A stretch of DNA of 64,000 bases from Bradyrhizobium prioriisuperbiae (GTDB lineage: Bacteria; Pseudomonadota; Alphaproteobacteria; Rhizobiales; Xanthobacteraceae): NCBI RefSeq assembly GCF_032397745.1, contig NZ_CP135921.1, positions 372,001 through 436,000 on the forward strand, given 5' to 3'. Shown piece after piece: positions 35,216 to 44,482 of this stretch. A model generated the notes under the pieces. That model did not search any database. It had not been told where the DNA came from and saw only the letters and a list, made by a program, of their open reading frames with translations. The translations under genes were made by a program, and so were the position numbers. Numbering within the stretch: position 1 is the stretch's first letter; every line of letters starts with the position of its first letter.

Positions 35216-36151
35216 ATGCGGGTCAATCTGGACAACAACAAGCTCGACACCCGCCGCCTGCGCTACTTCATGCAGGTGCTGGACAGCGGATCGGTGCGCG
35301 GCGCCGCAGGCGTGCTCGACATGGACCCCTCTGCCGTGAGCCGGGCGGTCAGCCTGCTGGAGCAGGAGTGCGGCACCGCGCTGATCGAGCGCCGCGGCCG
35401 GGGCGTGGCCCCCACCGATGCGGGACAGCTGCTTGCGACCTATCTGCGCCGCCAGCAAAGCGAGAAGCAGACCCTGCTCGCGCAAATGGACAGCATCCGC
35501 AAGGTCGAAAGCGGTCATATCGACATCATGGCGGGTGAAGGCTACATCGACTGGCTGATGAAGAAGAGCGTATGCCGGTTCATGCGCGCGCATCCCAAGA
35601 TCACGGTCGGGCTCGATGTCGGCAGCACCGATCAGATCGTCCAGGCGATTGTCGAGGAGCGGACCCATGTCGGCGTGCTGTTCAAGCCGCCGAAGGACGA
35701 GCGGCTGCGCTCGCACCATTCGCATGCCCAGCCGATCCAGACCCTGGTGCTGCGCACGCATCCGCTGGTCCAACTCAACCGCCCGCTCCGGCTGGCCGAC
35801 CTGCTGCCCTACCCCGGCGCCACCCTGCATCGCAGCTTCGGCGTGCGTCAGCACATCGAAGCCGCCGAAGTCAGCGAAGGCGTCCGTCTCAACGTCGCCC
35901 TGGCCACCACGTCGTTCGATGCGGTGGGGCACTTCGTCGCCGCAGGCCTGGGTTACGCGCTGGTATCGCGGCTGTCGATGACGGTCACCGATGCGGCGAA
36001 GGTCATCGCCTTGCCGATGAAGAACGCGCTGCTGTCGCGCGGCCGTACTCATGTCATCACGCGGCAGGGCCGCACATTGTCGCCGGCGGCGCAGGAGCTG
36101 CTGCGCATCATTGTCAGCGATATGAAACCGCCGGTCGGTCCCGCCCGCTGA
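35216..36151 (+). CDS. LysR-family transcriptional regulator
   Basis: The protein has 311 residues from the ATG at 35216 (frame open upstream but without family similarity). The helix-turn-helix is RLRYFMQVLDSGSVRGAAGVLDMDPSAVSRAVSLLEQECGTALIER. The effector domain begins near residue 95 (IDIMAGEGYIDWLM). It is divergent from the DUF3100/M20/sdaA operon and probably senses its substrate or product. The effector is unknown. Confidence 0.88.
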   Translation: MRVNLDNNKLDTRRLRYFMQVLDSGSVRGAAGVLDMDPSAVSRAVSLLEQECGTALIERRGRGVAPTDAGQLLATYLRRQQSEKQTLLAQMDSIRKVESGHIDIMAGEGYIDWLMKKSVCRFMRAHPKITVGLDVGSTDQIVQAIVEERTHVGVLFKPPKDERLRSHHSHAQPIQTLVLRTHPLVQLNRPLRLADLLPYPGATLHRSFGVRQHIEAAEVSEGVRLNVALATTSFDAVGHFVAAGLGYALVSRLSMTVTDAAKVIALPMKNALLSRGRTHVITRQGRTLSPAAQELLRIIVSDMKPPVGPAR

Positions 36152-36280
36152 GCGTTTGATACCTGCACCACAATTTCGCCCGCATCGCGATAAGGCTCGC
36201 GCAATCCTGCCGTGCGATCGACGGCCGCTTGCCGCAGCGGCATGCGACCACATTGCGTCCATCGATGGAGCTGACCGACG

Positions 36281-37672
36281 ATGAGACGCCTGATTGCAGG
36301 AGGAGCGTTCTTGATGGCTGCCATGGTTACAGACGCCACTCGCGCGGATGCGCCTCTTTTCACCGACGCCGATATCCGAAAGATCCTGATCGAACGGATC
36401 GACATTCAGAAGCAAAGCGTCGGCATCGTGGTTGGGCTGGTGTCGTCCCAGGGCCGCCGCATCATCGCCCACGGCCATTTCGGGACCAGCGACCAGCGGC
36501 CGGTGGACGGCAATACGGTGTACGAGATCGGCTCGATCACCAAGGTCTTCACCGGCCTGCTGCTTGCCGACATGGTCGGCCGTGGCGAAGTACGGCTCGA
36601 CGATGCCGTGGCAAGGTATCTGCCTGATGGCGTGATCATGCCGGAGCGCGACGGCAAACAGATCACGCTTGTGGATCTGGCGACCCACACCTCGGCGCTG
36701 CCGCTGCTGCCGGACAACATGGCGATGGCGGATCCCGCCAACCCCTATGCGGATTACACTGTCGAGCAGCTCTACACGTTCCTGTCGAACTATCAGCTGC
36801 CCCGCGACATCGGCAGCGCGTACGAGTATTCCAATCTCGGCGCCGGCCTGCTCGGTCATGCTTTGGCGCGGCGCGCCGGCACCGACTACGAGACCCTGGT
36901 GCGCCAACGCATCCTGTCCCCGCTGGGCATGGCGAGCACCGCAATCGCGCTGCCGCCGCAGCTGGGCACGCAGCTGGCGGCCGGCCACGATCATGACCTG
37001 CAGGCCGCCGCCAACTGGGATCTGCCGACACTTGCGGGTGCGGGCGCCCTGCGCGCAACGGCCAACGATCTGCTGACCTTCCTGGAGATGACCATCGCGC
37101 TGAAGGATACCGCACTGTTTCCTGCCTTGACCGCAACACTTGCCACCCGTCGCGCAGGCGCCGCCGCCGGGCTCGAAACCGGTCTCGGCTGGGCCATTAC
37201 CACCGAAGGCCTCGAGGACATCATCTGGCACACCGGCGGGACAGGCGGTTATCAATCGTTCATCGGTTTTCTGCCGGCCTCGAAAATCGGCGTGGTGGTG
37301 CTGTCCAACAGCGCCTCCATGCTTGGGGCCGGGGACATCGGCTTTCACCTGATCGATCAGGACAAGCCGCTGGCGCAGCCACCCAAACCACGCGTGGCCA
37401 TCGCCCTCGATCCGAAACTGTATGATCGTTATGTCGGACGCTATCAGCTGACCCCGGACTTCATCCTGACCGTGACGCACGACGGCAAGGGATTGTTCGC
37501 ACAGCCCACCGGCCAGCCGAAGGTGGAGGTGTTTGCCGAGAGCGAGACAGATTTCTTTCTCAAGGAGGTCGACGCGCAGTTGAGCTTTGAGACCAGCCCA
37601 AACGGCCGCGCCACCGGGGTGACGCTGCACCAGCAGGGACAGCACATGCCGGCCGCCCGGCTGCCGGACTGA
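36281..37672 (+). CDS. Serine hydrolase of the beta-lactamase (class C/EstB-like) family, exported
   Basis: A 463-residue protein with a short signal-like N-terminus (MRRLIAGGAFLMAAM, ending near ATRADA). The catalytic SITK is at residues 85-88 and YSN at 183-185; HTG appears in WHTGGTGGY near residue 311. These three motifs define serine beta-lactamases and penicillin-binding-protein-like esterases. The length exceeds AmpC and there is no adjacent AmpR, so a resistance role is unproven; an esterase or peptidoglycan function is equally likely. The C-terminal 80 residues form a separate small domain. Confidence 0.85.
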   Translation: MRRLIAGGAFLMAAMVTDATRADAPLFTDADIRKILIERIDIQKQSVGIVVGLVSSQGRRIIAHGHFGTSDQRPVDGNTVYEIGSITKVFTGLLLADMVGRGEVRLDDAVARYLPDGVIMPERDGKQITLVDLATHTSALPLLPDNMAMADPANPYADYTVEQLYTFLSNYQLPRDIGSAYEYSNLGAGLLGHALARRAGTDYETLVRQRILSPLGMASTAIALPPQLGTQLAAGHDHDLQAAANWDLPTLAGAGALRATANDLLTFLEMTIALKDTALFPALTATLATRRAGAAAGLETGLGWAITTEGLEDIIWHTGGTGGYQSFIGFLPASKIGVVVLSNSASMLGAGDIGFHLIDQDKPLAQPPKPRVAIALDPKLYDRYVGRYQLTPDFILTVTHDGKGLFAQPTGQPKVEVFAESETDFFLKEVDAQLSFETSPNGRATGVTLHQQGQHMPAARLPD

Positions 37673-37694
37673 TGCATCCTCACCCGGCCGTCCT

Positions 37695-38390
37695 TCAGCT
37701 CTCCGTTGCGATGCCTGCGAGAAACAGATCCAGGACCTTGTCCGCCAGCAGCTCGACCTCGTCATCGGCCACGCCCCAGCGCGGAAAGTGGCCGTCGGTT
37801 TTCATCCGCGCGAATCCATAGACCAGCGCGCGGCCGGCGATCTGCAGCACACGCACATCGCGCGTGCGCAGCAGACCTCTTGCACCGGCCTCCTCGAGCA
37901 CGCGCGCGGTGGTGGCGATGATCTCGGCGTTGTCGGCGCGCAGCTCTCCTGCCGCCTCATAGTCGAACAGGCGGCCGGTCGAGATCACTTCGAAATGCGC
38001 GGGATTGCGCAGTGCCCACCGCAGATAGGCACGCCCCAGCGCGCGATACCGGGCCAGCGGATCCTGCTCCGGGACATCGGCCAATGCCGCGGAGATCTCC
38101 GCCCGGAAGCGGCGCTGCGCTTCTTCCGCCACCGCGGCCAGCAGCGCATCGCGGCTGGGGAAGTGCCGGAACGGAGCACCCGGCGAGACGCCGGCGCGGC
38201 GGGCCGCCTCGCGCACGCTCACCGCTTCGGCGCCGCCTTCCGTTACCAGTTCAAAAGCCGCGTCCACCAGCACCCGGCGCAGGTCGCCATGATGATAGGG
38301 TTTTGCGGCGGCGACTCGTTTTGATGGCCGGGCGGCGCCGGAGGATGCCCGCCGGGTCGCGGGCCGCTTGGGAGGGGAAGTACGGGTCAT
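37695..38390 (-). CDS. TetR-family transcriptional regulator
   Basis: A 231-residue protein. After a Lys/Arg/Pro-rich 25-residue head comes the helix-turn-helix (HHGDLRRVLVDAAFELVTEGGAEAVSVREAARRAGVSPGAPFRHFPSRDALLAAV) and a C-terminal helical domain of the WHG/TetR_C type (about residues 115 to 215). It is divergent from a membrane-protein gene, and two inverted repeats in the shared region overlap that gene's promoter, so it is likely its repressor. Ligand unknown. Confidence 0.88.
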   Translation of the reverse strand: MTRTSPPKRPATRRASSGAARPSKRVAAAKPYHHGDLRRVLVDAAFELVTEGGAEAVSVREAARRAGVSPGAPFRHFPSRDALLAAVAEEAQRRFRAEISAALADVPEQDPLARYRALGRAYLRWALRNPAHFEVISTGRLFDYEAAGELRADNAEIIATTARVLEEAGARGLLRTRDVRVLQIAGRALVYGFARMKTDGHFPRWGVADDEVELLADKVLDLFLAGIATES

Positions 38391-38419
38391 GGCGGATCTA
38401 TAGCATCACCCGATCGTGA

Positions 38420-38483
38420 ATGTAATCACTGCATACACCGGATTGACAGGTTTCGCCCGATCAAATGTAACTGGTGATTACAT
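38420..38483 (+). promoter_or_regulatory. TetR-type operators overlapping a sigma-70-like promoter
   Basis: ATGTAATCAC (38420-38429) and GTGATTACAT (38474-38483) are perfect inverse copies. The right site is itself a 19-base palindrome: ATGTAA at 38465 and TTACAT at 38478. TTGACA (38443-38448) and TGTAAC (38466-38471) are 17 bases apart, so the right-hand site covers the -10 box of the promoter that reads into the membrane-protein gene. It is consistent with repression by the divergent TetR. Confidence 0.65.
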
Positions 38484-38502
38484 AAACCTGAGGAGGATCC
38501 CG

Positions 38503-39132
38503 ATGACCCCGTCGCGCCCGAACGGCACCGCCGCCTGGCTGGACGGCTGGCGGCTCCCCATTGCCGCCACTTTCGCCATCGCCGCACTGTCGGTGTGGCT
38601 CGCCAGCATGCGCGGCTTCGAGGTGGACGGTGTCCGCCTTGCGATCCGCTTCACCGCCCGCACCTCGCTGCTGCTGTTCTGCCTCGCCTTCAGCGCATCC
38701 GCGCTGGTCCGGCTGTGGCCGAATGCCTGGACCCGCTGGCAGCGGCGCAACCGCCGTTACATTGGCCTGAGCTTCGCCGCCTCCCACGGCCTCCACGCCA
38801 TCGCCATCGTGCTGTTCGCGGCGATGGCGCCGGCCGCCTTCGATGAAGCCACCTCGCCGGCCTCCTTCATCTTCGGTGGCCTCGGCTACGGCTTCATTGT
38901 CGCAATGGCTGCAACCTCGTTCGACCGCACGGCGGCCGTGATCGGCCCGCGTGCCTGGCGCGTGCTGCACACCACCGGCATCTATTATCTCTGGTTCCAG
39001 TTCATGGTGAGTTTCGGCATGCGCATTCCGCCAATGCCGAACTACGCCTGGTTCCTGCTGCCGCTGCTGCTGGTGATGGCGATCAGGATCATTGCCGCGG
39101 TGCGAAGCAAGCGACAGCTTGCGACACCGTGA
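38503..39132 (+). CDS. Membrane protein, ferric-reductase-like transmembrane domain
   Basis: The protein has 209 residues from the ATG at 38503, with GAGGAG upstream. About six hydrophobic segments are present. Histidines lie in SFAASHGLHAIAIVLF and WRVLHTTGIYYLWFQ, the spacing expected for heme-ligating His in ferric reductase-like (MsrQ/STEAP-type) membrane domains. No flavin or NAD domain is attached. A role in transmembrane electron transfer is inferred. Expression appears to be controlled by the divergent TetR. Confidence 0.65.
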   Translation: MTPSRPNGTAAWLDGWRLPIAATFAIAALSVWLASMRGFEVDGVRLAIRFTARTSLLLFCLAFSASALVRLWPNAWTRWQRRNRRYIGLSFAASHGLHAIAIVLFAAMAPAAFDEATSPASFIFGGLGYGFIVAMAATSFDRTAAVIGPRAWRVLHTTGIYYLWFQFMVSFGMRIPPMPNYAWFLLPLLLVMAIRIIAAVRSKRQLATP

Positions 39133-39156
39133 CCAGCCTCGCTACACCCACGCGCG

Positions 39157-40150
39157 TTACTGCAGCACCATCTCGACGCGGCGATTGCGGGCGCGGCCGG
39201 TCTCGTCGGCGTTGCCGGCCAGGGGCGCGTAACTTGCAAGCCCCGCGGCCGAGAGGCGTTTCGCATCGACGGCATGCTGGCCGGTCAAGGCATCGACCAC
39301 GGCCTGCGCACGCGCCTTCGAGAGCACAAGGTTCGCGTCCAGCGGACCCTGGTTATCGGTGTGGCCAACAATGTAGACCTTGAGCGCCGGCTGGGCCTGC
39401 AGCGCGCGGGCCATTTCCGCGAGCTGCGCCCTGGACTCCGGTTTGATGACGGATTTGCCGGTGTCGAAAAAGATGCCGTAGAGCGCCACCTTGCCTTCGG
39501 CCTGCAGGCCCTTGGTCAGCGCGGCGGCATCGACCGTGACCTTGCCGGTGTCCATGGCCTTGGGCTCGACGATCTCCACAACGGTCGCCACGTACGTGCT
39601 GGCCAGCGCGATAGTGCCAGGCTTGGCAGAGAGCACGGCGACGTGCAGTGCCTTCCCCGCCGCATTGAGCGTGCTGAACCAGTAATAGTCCTTGCCGGCG
39701 TCCTGCCATTGCTGCAGCAGGGTTTCGGCTGTCCAGCCCTGCAGCGCCGCCTTCGACAGCACCGCATTGCCCGGCTGGCTGCGGATCGGCTTGAAGCTAC
39801 GGTTGCCGCAGGTCTCGCTGCAGCCGTCACGCTTGACGGCGCCGGCCCGCTCCAGCGCCTGCTCGTAATTGCGCTGGACTTCCAGCACCGATTTGCCGGC
39901 GGGCGAGAGATAGAACAGGCGCGTGATGCGCCCCTCCAGGCGGACCGAACTGCCGTCCTTCTCGGGCAACTCGACGCCGTCGAACTCCCTGGTTTCCTGC
40001 GCGACCAGCCACGAGCCGGCATAACGGCTGATCGCCGCATGGTCGCGCGCATTCGGCGCGCATGGCCTGCGCCATGGCCTGTGTTGTGGCGGAGGACGAG
40101 GCCAGGACAATGCCGCAGCTCATCAACAAACCCGACAGCAAAAACCGCAT
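39157..40150 (-). pseudogene. OmpA-family outer-membrane protein gene with N-terminal frameshift
   Basis: The mature protein is read from about 40092 to the stop at 39157. It carries a C-terminal OmpA peptidoglycan-binding domain (FFDTGKSVIKPESRAQLAEMA, VYIVGHTDNQGPLDANLVLS, GRARNRRVEMVLQ). A good start with signal peptide (ATG 40150, MRFLLSGLLMSCGIVLASSS) is in a different frame. The switch needed is one extra base (or two missing) between about 40060 and 40095, in a GC-repetitive stretch. A TTG at 40110 could start the second frame without any signal peptide. Either a real frameshift mutation or a sequence error; the C-terminal domain looks intact. Confidence 0.6.
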
Positions 40151-40272
40151 GGGACTCCCCGCTTCGCTCCGAACCTCGACGCCGCCCGGACCCGGACGAC
40201 GCGTTTCGCGAATAATATATCTCGGGGAGAATGACCAGTGCCGCCGTGCCTGCAAAATCGACGCACCGCACC

Positions 40273-41130
40273 TCAGCCGCCCTTCGCCGGCAGCAACCCC
40301 AGCCGCTTCGCAATGATGCCGTCGAGCAGCCGCTTCGGCAGAATCTTGGCCAGCAGAAGCTGGACCGGCTCGGGGCTCACGGCATAACGCACCTTCGGCC
40401 GCGGCGCGGTCAGCACATGATGCACCAGTTCACCGATCTGTTCCGGCGGCAGGCCGTCCTTCGACAGCCTCAGCATGAAGGCGCGCAGCCGCTCCAGCGC
40501 CGGCAGGAACGGCGAATTGTTGTAGCGCGCAATATCAATCTCCTCGGCCTTATCCCAGATCGGCGTCTTCACCACACCAGGGCCGATGATGATGACGTCG
40601 ATGCCGAACAGCATGAATTCCCGCCGCAGGCTTTCGGACAGCCCTTCGATGGCGTGCTTCGACGTGCTGTAGGGCGACAGCAGCGGATTGCCGTTCTGGC
40701 CAGCCACCGAGCCGATCATGACAATGCGTCCGGGCGCGCCCTTGAGCGATCCGTCGGCGCCAAGCAGCGGCGCGAAGGCCTGGGTGGAAATCACCGGCCC
40801 GAGCACATTGACGTCCATCTGCTTGCGAAATTCGTCGGCCGTGAGCTCCAGCAACGGCCCCGACACCGCGATGCCGGCATTGTTGACAAGGCCGGCCAGT
40901 GTCTCGCCGCCGAGCGCGGCGCGCACGTCGCCCGCCGCCGCGTGCACCGCGGCCTCATCGGTGACATCGAAGATCAACGGCGTGAAATTGCTGCCGAACT
41001 GCTGTTTCAAGCGCTCGGCGTCCACCGCCTTGCGCACGCTGCCGAACACCCGGAAGCCGCGATCGAGCAGCACTTTTGCCGTGCCGAAACCGATGCCGGT
41101 GGATGTGCCGGTGATAACGACGGATCGCAT
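40273..41130 (-). CDS. SDR-family NAD(P)-dependent oxidoreductase
   Basis: A 285-residue classical short-chain dehydrogenase. TGTSTGIGFGTAK (residues 8 to 20) is the cofactor motif, NNAGIA the structural motif, and SPYSTSKHAIEG the catalytic Tyr-Lys. Ser in IGSV completes the triad. The substrate is unknown. A GGAGGT-like ribosome site precedes the ATG at 41130. It stands alone between unrelated genes. Confidence 0.88.
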   Translation of the reverse strand: MRSVVITGTSTGIGFGTAKVLLDRGFRVFGSVRKAVDAERLKQQFGSNFTPLIFDVTDEAAVHAAAGDVRAALGGETLAGLVNNAGIAVSGPLLELTADEFRKQMDVNVLGPVISTQAFAPLLGADGSLKGAPGRIVMIGSVAGQNGNPLLSPYSTSKHAIEGLSESLRREFMLFGIDVIIIGPGVVKTPIWDKAEEIDIARYNNSPFLPALERLRAFMLRLSKDGLPPEQIGELVHHVLTAPRPKVRYAVSPEPVQLLLAKILPKRLLDGIIAKRLGLLPAKGG

Positions 41131-41213
41131 GTTTGACCTCCAGGAAGGATGGACAATTCTGTCGCCGACTATTTTCGGACGGTGACATTATCCAGGCGTG
41201 ACAGGCGCACAAA

Positions 41214-41528
41214 TCAGGCCCCGGCCCTGCCCCGACATCCCGCGCCCAGTACCGGCCAGACCAGCCACGCCCCTTCGGCGTAGAGGCGCCGGACGGTGTC
41301 GGCGCTTCCGGTCCTCACGGTGACGAATCCGCGGCCGGCATTCAACGGCTGACCGTCGGTATCGACCGCAGCCTGCAGCAGGTGCGACGGAGATCCGAAT
41401 GCGACCACGGCCTCGGGCCGGATCAGCAACGCCGCGAGCGTCATGCCACCGAACCACAGCACGAGCGCAAGCGCGATGCCGCCGACCGGCAGGGCACGTC
41501 GTCGCGTCCGCTCAGTAGTCGTAGGCAT
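41214..41528 (-). CDS. Small membrane protein of unknown function (operon gene 4)
   Basis: A 104-residue protein with one clear hydrophobic segment at residues 14 to 36 and a soluble remainder. I do not recognise it. Its start overlaps the stop of the preceding 365-residue protein by 17 bases, and it closes a four-gene operon led by the FAD-linked oxidase. The C-terminal part (VLGAGCRGRAGA) is low complexity and may be exported. Confidence 0.6.
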   Translation of the reverse strand: MPTTTERTRRRALPVGGIALALVLWFGGMTLAALLIRPEAVVAFGSPSHLLQAAVDTDGQPLNAGRGFVTVRTGSADTVRRLYAEGAWLVWPVLGAGCRGRAGA

Positions 41529-42609
41529 GCTCGAACCGCCCTCCCTGGGCTTCCACTGCGCCCGCCTGGGCGGCGAGCGATGTCACCGTCGTATCGAACC
41601 CGAGACGCCGCGCGCCCGGGTCGGACTGGATCGGGATCGAGAATATCTCGACCGCGCCCGCAAGGTTAAGGGTTTTTCCGGGCGGGACGATGACCGTGGT
41701 CAGAATCCGCCGATTGCCGGCGATCTCCAGAAGCGTGCGGCGGCGCGCGCCCAGCCCCTGAATGATCTCGGTCAGGGCCTGGTAGCGCGGGGTTTCGATC
41801 AGGCTGGCGCGTGTGCCGTCGGTGGCCGTGATCTCGCGGATCGGCTTGATCCGCGGCTCGGCGGCGACATCCGTTTGATCGAGCCCTCCGACCACGCTCT
41901 TGATGGTCAGGTCGGCCGGCGCGTAGCCCGCGGCATACCGGATCGCCGCGGCGTAGAGCGCCTTGACGCCGTACTGCAGGCTGAGCGAGACGCGCCGCTC
42001 CACGCTGCGCACCGACCAGTGAAACGGCACCTCGCTCCAGAGCCGGCCGAGCTCCGCCTTGAACGGGTACTGGTACCACGGTGTTTGCTGCAGGAACGCC
42101 GCATACTCCTGCAGCAGGCGCAGATTGAACGCGTCTTCGGCGGTTCGCTCAGCAGGCTGCCGCGCGGTCAGCGCGCCGACGGTGCGCTCATAGAGCCCCT
42201 GGATCGCCATCTCCAGGGTGAAGCTGATGCCGATCACATAGTTGGTGGTTTTCTGGTCGGCGGTGACAGCTCCGATCCGTGTCGCCACCGAGGTCGAGCT
42301 GCACAGGCTCGACCAGAAGCCGCTGATGGCAGCGAGATAATCAAAGGCGGATTCGGAGGCCCGCGCCGTCACGCCGGCAAGGTCGGCATAGGCGTGAACG
42401 ATGTACCATTCGGGATAGCTGAGAAAACTGTTGCCCTCGGCGCGCCGGTAGTTTGCGTCCGTAATGTTGAAGGCTGGCGCCGCGGCGGCCCGATTGACCG
42501 GCGTCGCGATGCAACTGTGCTCGACCCGCAGGATTGGAAACGCGATCAGCGCGGCGATCACCACAAGCGCAAAAACCAGCCGAACCAGACAGCGCTTCAG
42601 CCGCTTCAT
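41512..42609 (-). CDS. Uncharacterised membrane-anchored protein (operon gene 3)
   Basis: A 365-residue protein from the ATG at 42609, overlapping the previous stop by four bases (ATGA). One N-terminal hydrophobic segment (residues about 5 to 25) is followed by a long exported region with repeated W/Y motifs (FLSYPEWYIVHAYADLAG, TPWYQYPFKAELGRLW). No catalytic motif is recognised. It belongs to the operon with the FAD oxidase, so a shared pathway is likely but unnamed. Confidence 0.7.
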   Translation of the reverse strand: MKRLKRCLVRLVFALVVIAALIAFPILRVEHSCIATPVNRAAAAPAFNITDANYRRAEGNSFLSYPEWYIVHAYADLAGVTARASESAFDYLAAISGFWSSLCSSTSVATRIGAVTADQKTTNYVIGISFTLEMAIQGLYERTVGALTARQPAERTAEDAFNLRLLQEYAAFLQQTPWYQYPFKAELGRLWSEVPFHWSVRSVERRVSLSLQYGVKALYAAAIRYAAGYAPADLTIKSVVGGLDQTDVAAEPRIKPIREITATDGTRASLIETPRYQALTEIIQGLGARRRTLLEIAGNRRILTTVIVPPGKTLNLAGAVEIFSIPIQSDPGARRLGFDTTVTSLAAQAGAVEAQGGRFEHAYDY

Positions 42610-43025
42610 GCAGCCTTGCCTTCGGTGGAGCGCCACGGCGACCAGCCCATGACGATGCCGAAAGCGCCGAGAAAGAGATGCGGCAGGCTCGACAGGATCT
42701 TGATCGTCACCGGCGTATTGCGGACGCCATCGATGAAGATGCTGAGGTCCAGATAACCCGATCCGGTGAAGACGCCCATCACGCCGTCAAGGAAATACAG
42801 CGTGCCGAAGATGCGCAGGAATTGCACCGCTGCATGACGCGACAGATACGCCGCGGTCAGCGCCCAGAGCCCGGAGACCACATGCAGCGCATCCTTGTAG
42901 ACGTCGAGGTAGAAAAGCCCGAACACCCGGCCCTGGGCATCGATGAAGGGCGGAATGTAATCGGTCGCGGCTGCGAACAGCAGCGCGAGGCCGAGCAGGA
43001 TGGCAGCAAGGCGGTGGCGTCCCAC
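42606..43025 (-). CDS. Small multi-pass membrane protein, DUF4383-like (operon gene 2)
   Basis: A 139-residue protein from the GTG at 43025, preceded by GAGGAG at seven bases; an ATG at 43058 would overlap the upstream gene without a ribosome site. Four hydrophobic segments match the small DUF4383-like families. It ends in a four-base overlap with the next gene. Function unknown, but it is translationally linked to both neighbours. Confidence 0.65.
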   Translation of the reverse strand: MGRHRLAAILLGLALLFAAATDYIPPFIDAQGRVFGLFYLDVYKDALHVVSGLWALTAAYLSRHAAVQFLRIFGTLYFLDGVMGVFTGSGYLDLSIFIDGVRNTPVTIKILSSLPHLFLGAFGIVMGWSPWRSTEGKAA

Positions 43026-43036
43026 AACAAATCTCC

Positions 43037-44482
43037 TCAAGCGAAATAGGTGTCCCACATGGTGTTGCGGAACGTCAGATTCGGGTCGTAGCGGCGCTTG
43101 GCGGCGACGAACTCGGCGACATGGGGATAGGACTTCTCGACCTGGTCGCGGCGGGCATGCAGGCGATAGGGCAGATAGAACGCGCCGCCGATCGCCACGA
43201 TCCGCTCGATCAGGGCTTCGGTGAGCTGAAGCATATCGGCTTCGCCTTCCGCGGAGGTATCCTGCGAGAACGACATCACGGCGGCAATACGCGCCGTTGG
43301 CGCAAACGCCAGCACCGGAGTTTCGTCCGCCGCGACATAGCGCAGCGTGACATTGAGGAACTCCGCCTTTGCCTTCGGGATCACGTCACGACAGGCCTGC
43401 AGGAAATCGTGAAAACGATCCGGCGGAACGAAATATTCGTGCAGGATATCGGTCAGGCGCTTGTTGGTGCCGGCAAGATTGGCGACCGGCTCATTCATCA
43501 GCGAGTTGCGGGTCCATCCGCCCGACGCGATCATCGGAGCGAATTGCGACTCGATGTACCAGCGCAGCCGCTTGGCGTTTTCCCAGCCGATCTGCGCGCG
43601 ATAAACCTCGCGCTGAATTTCGGTCATGGCGCTGGAACTGGTCGCCGCCGGCAAACGCTCGGGCTGCTGCGCCGCCGGCCGAAAGCTGACCAGCATCGCC
43701 TCGTCGAAGAAGCCCGCACGCGACACCGATAAGCGTCCATAGGCCATGCGCGCGGCCTTGTCGGCGGTGACGACCCGGACAAAGGCCTCGGCAAATCGCT
43801 CCGGATCCATCCGCTCAAAGCTTGGAGTCAGCAGCAGGTTCGGCACCATGTCGACGTCGAGTTCGACAATGACGCCGAACAGCCCGTAGCCACCCATCGC
43901 CAAACGAAACAGCTCGGTATTCTCGGTGCGCGAACAGGTCACCAGCGTCCCGTCGGCCAGAACCATACGAATGGCACGGACGGTCGAACCGAACGGTCCG
44001 TAGGGAACCGGCCAGCCATGGGCGTTGACGCAGAAGGTGCTGCCGACGCCGAAATCATGGTTCGACTGCATCACTGCGGGAGAGAACCCGCGCGGATCGA
44101 GAGTGCGAATGATCTCCGCCCAGCTGAGACCCGCGCTCGCGCGATAGGTGCGATTGGCGGTGTCGAGTTCGATCGGGCCGCCCGAGAGGGTCAGCGCGGT
44201 GCCGTCCCGCGGCAGGCTTTGTCCGCCCATCGAGTGGCGCGCGACGCCGACCGCGAAGGGACGTCGCGCGGCCGCCGCATCCTTCAGCTCGGCGCGCACA
44301 CGTGCGACCAGATCGTCCTGCGACGCAGGCGTCACTCGCACGTGACGCGCCACCGGCGTGGCACTGAGCCGGCTCGCATCGTTCAGGACGACGCGAGGAT
44401 CAGCCAATGCAAGTTTTTGAGAGAGCGCCGTGCCGGCGAGAGCGGCGGCGCCGGTAGCAATGAACGATCTGCGTGAATGCAT
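43037..44482 (-). CDS. FAD-binding oxidoreductase (PCMH/ALO-like), exported
   Basis: A 481-residue protein. An RR-containing N-terminus (SRRSFIATGAAALAG) suggests a Tat signal. The FAD_binding_4 domain runs from residue about 45 (HVRVTPASQDDLVARV, then GVARHSMGGQSLP and GLSWAEIIRTLDPRGFSP), and the C-terminal ALO-like domain follows. Members oxidise sugar lactones, polyols or aromatics. It leads a four-gene operon with three uncharacterised membrane proteins, an unusual combination. Substrate unknown. Confidence 0.82.
   Translation of the reverse strand: MHSRRSFIATGAAALAGTALSQKLALADPRVVLNDASRLSATPVARHVRVTPASQDDLVARVRAELKDAAAARRPFAVGVARHSMGGQSLPRDGTALTLSGGPIELDTANRTYRASAGLSWAEIIRTLDPRGFSPAVMQSNHDFGVGSTFCVNAHGWPVPYGPFGSTVRAIRMVLADGTLVTCSRTENTELFRLAMGGYGLFGVIVELDVDMVPNLLLTPSFERMDPERFAEAFVRVVTADKAARMAYGRLSVSRAGFFDEAMLVSFRPAAQQPERLPAATSSSAMTEIQREVYRAQIGWENAKRLRWYIESQFAPMIASGGWTRNSLMNEPVANLAGTNKRLTDILHEYFVPPDRFHDFLQACRDVIPKAKAEFLNVTLRYVAADETPVLAFAPTARIAAVMSFSQDTSAEGEADMLQLTEALIERIVAIGGAFYLPYRLHARRDQVEKSYPHVAEFVAAKRRYDPNLTFRNTMWDTYFA

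Noticed and set aside
35132..37765. An 877-codon minus-strand frame opposite the LysR and beta-lactamase-family genes
   Set aside because: It lies wholly antisense to clear family members and shows no recognised domain; a codon-bias shadow.
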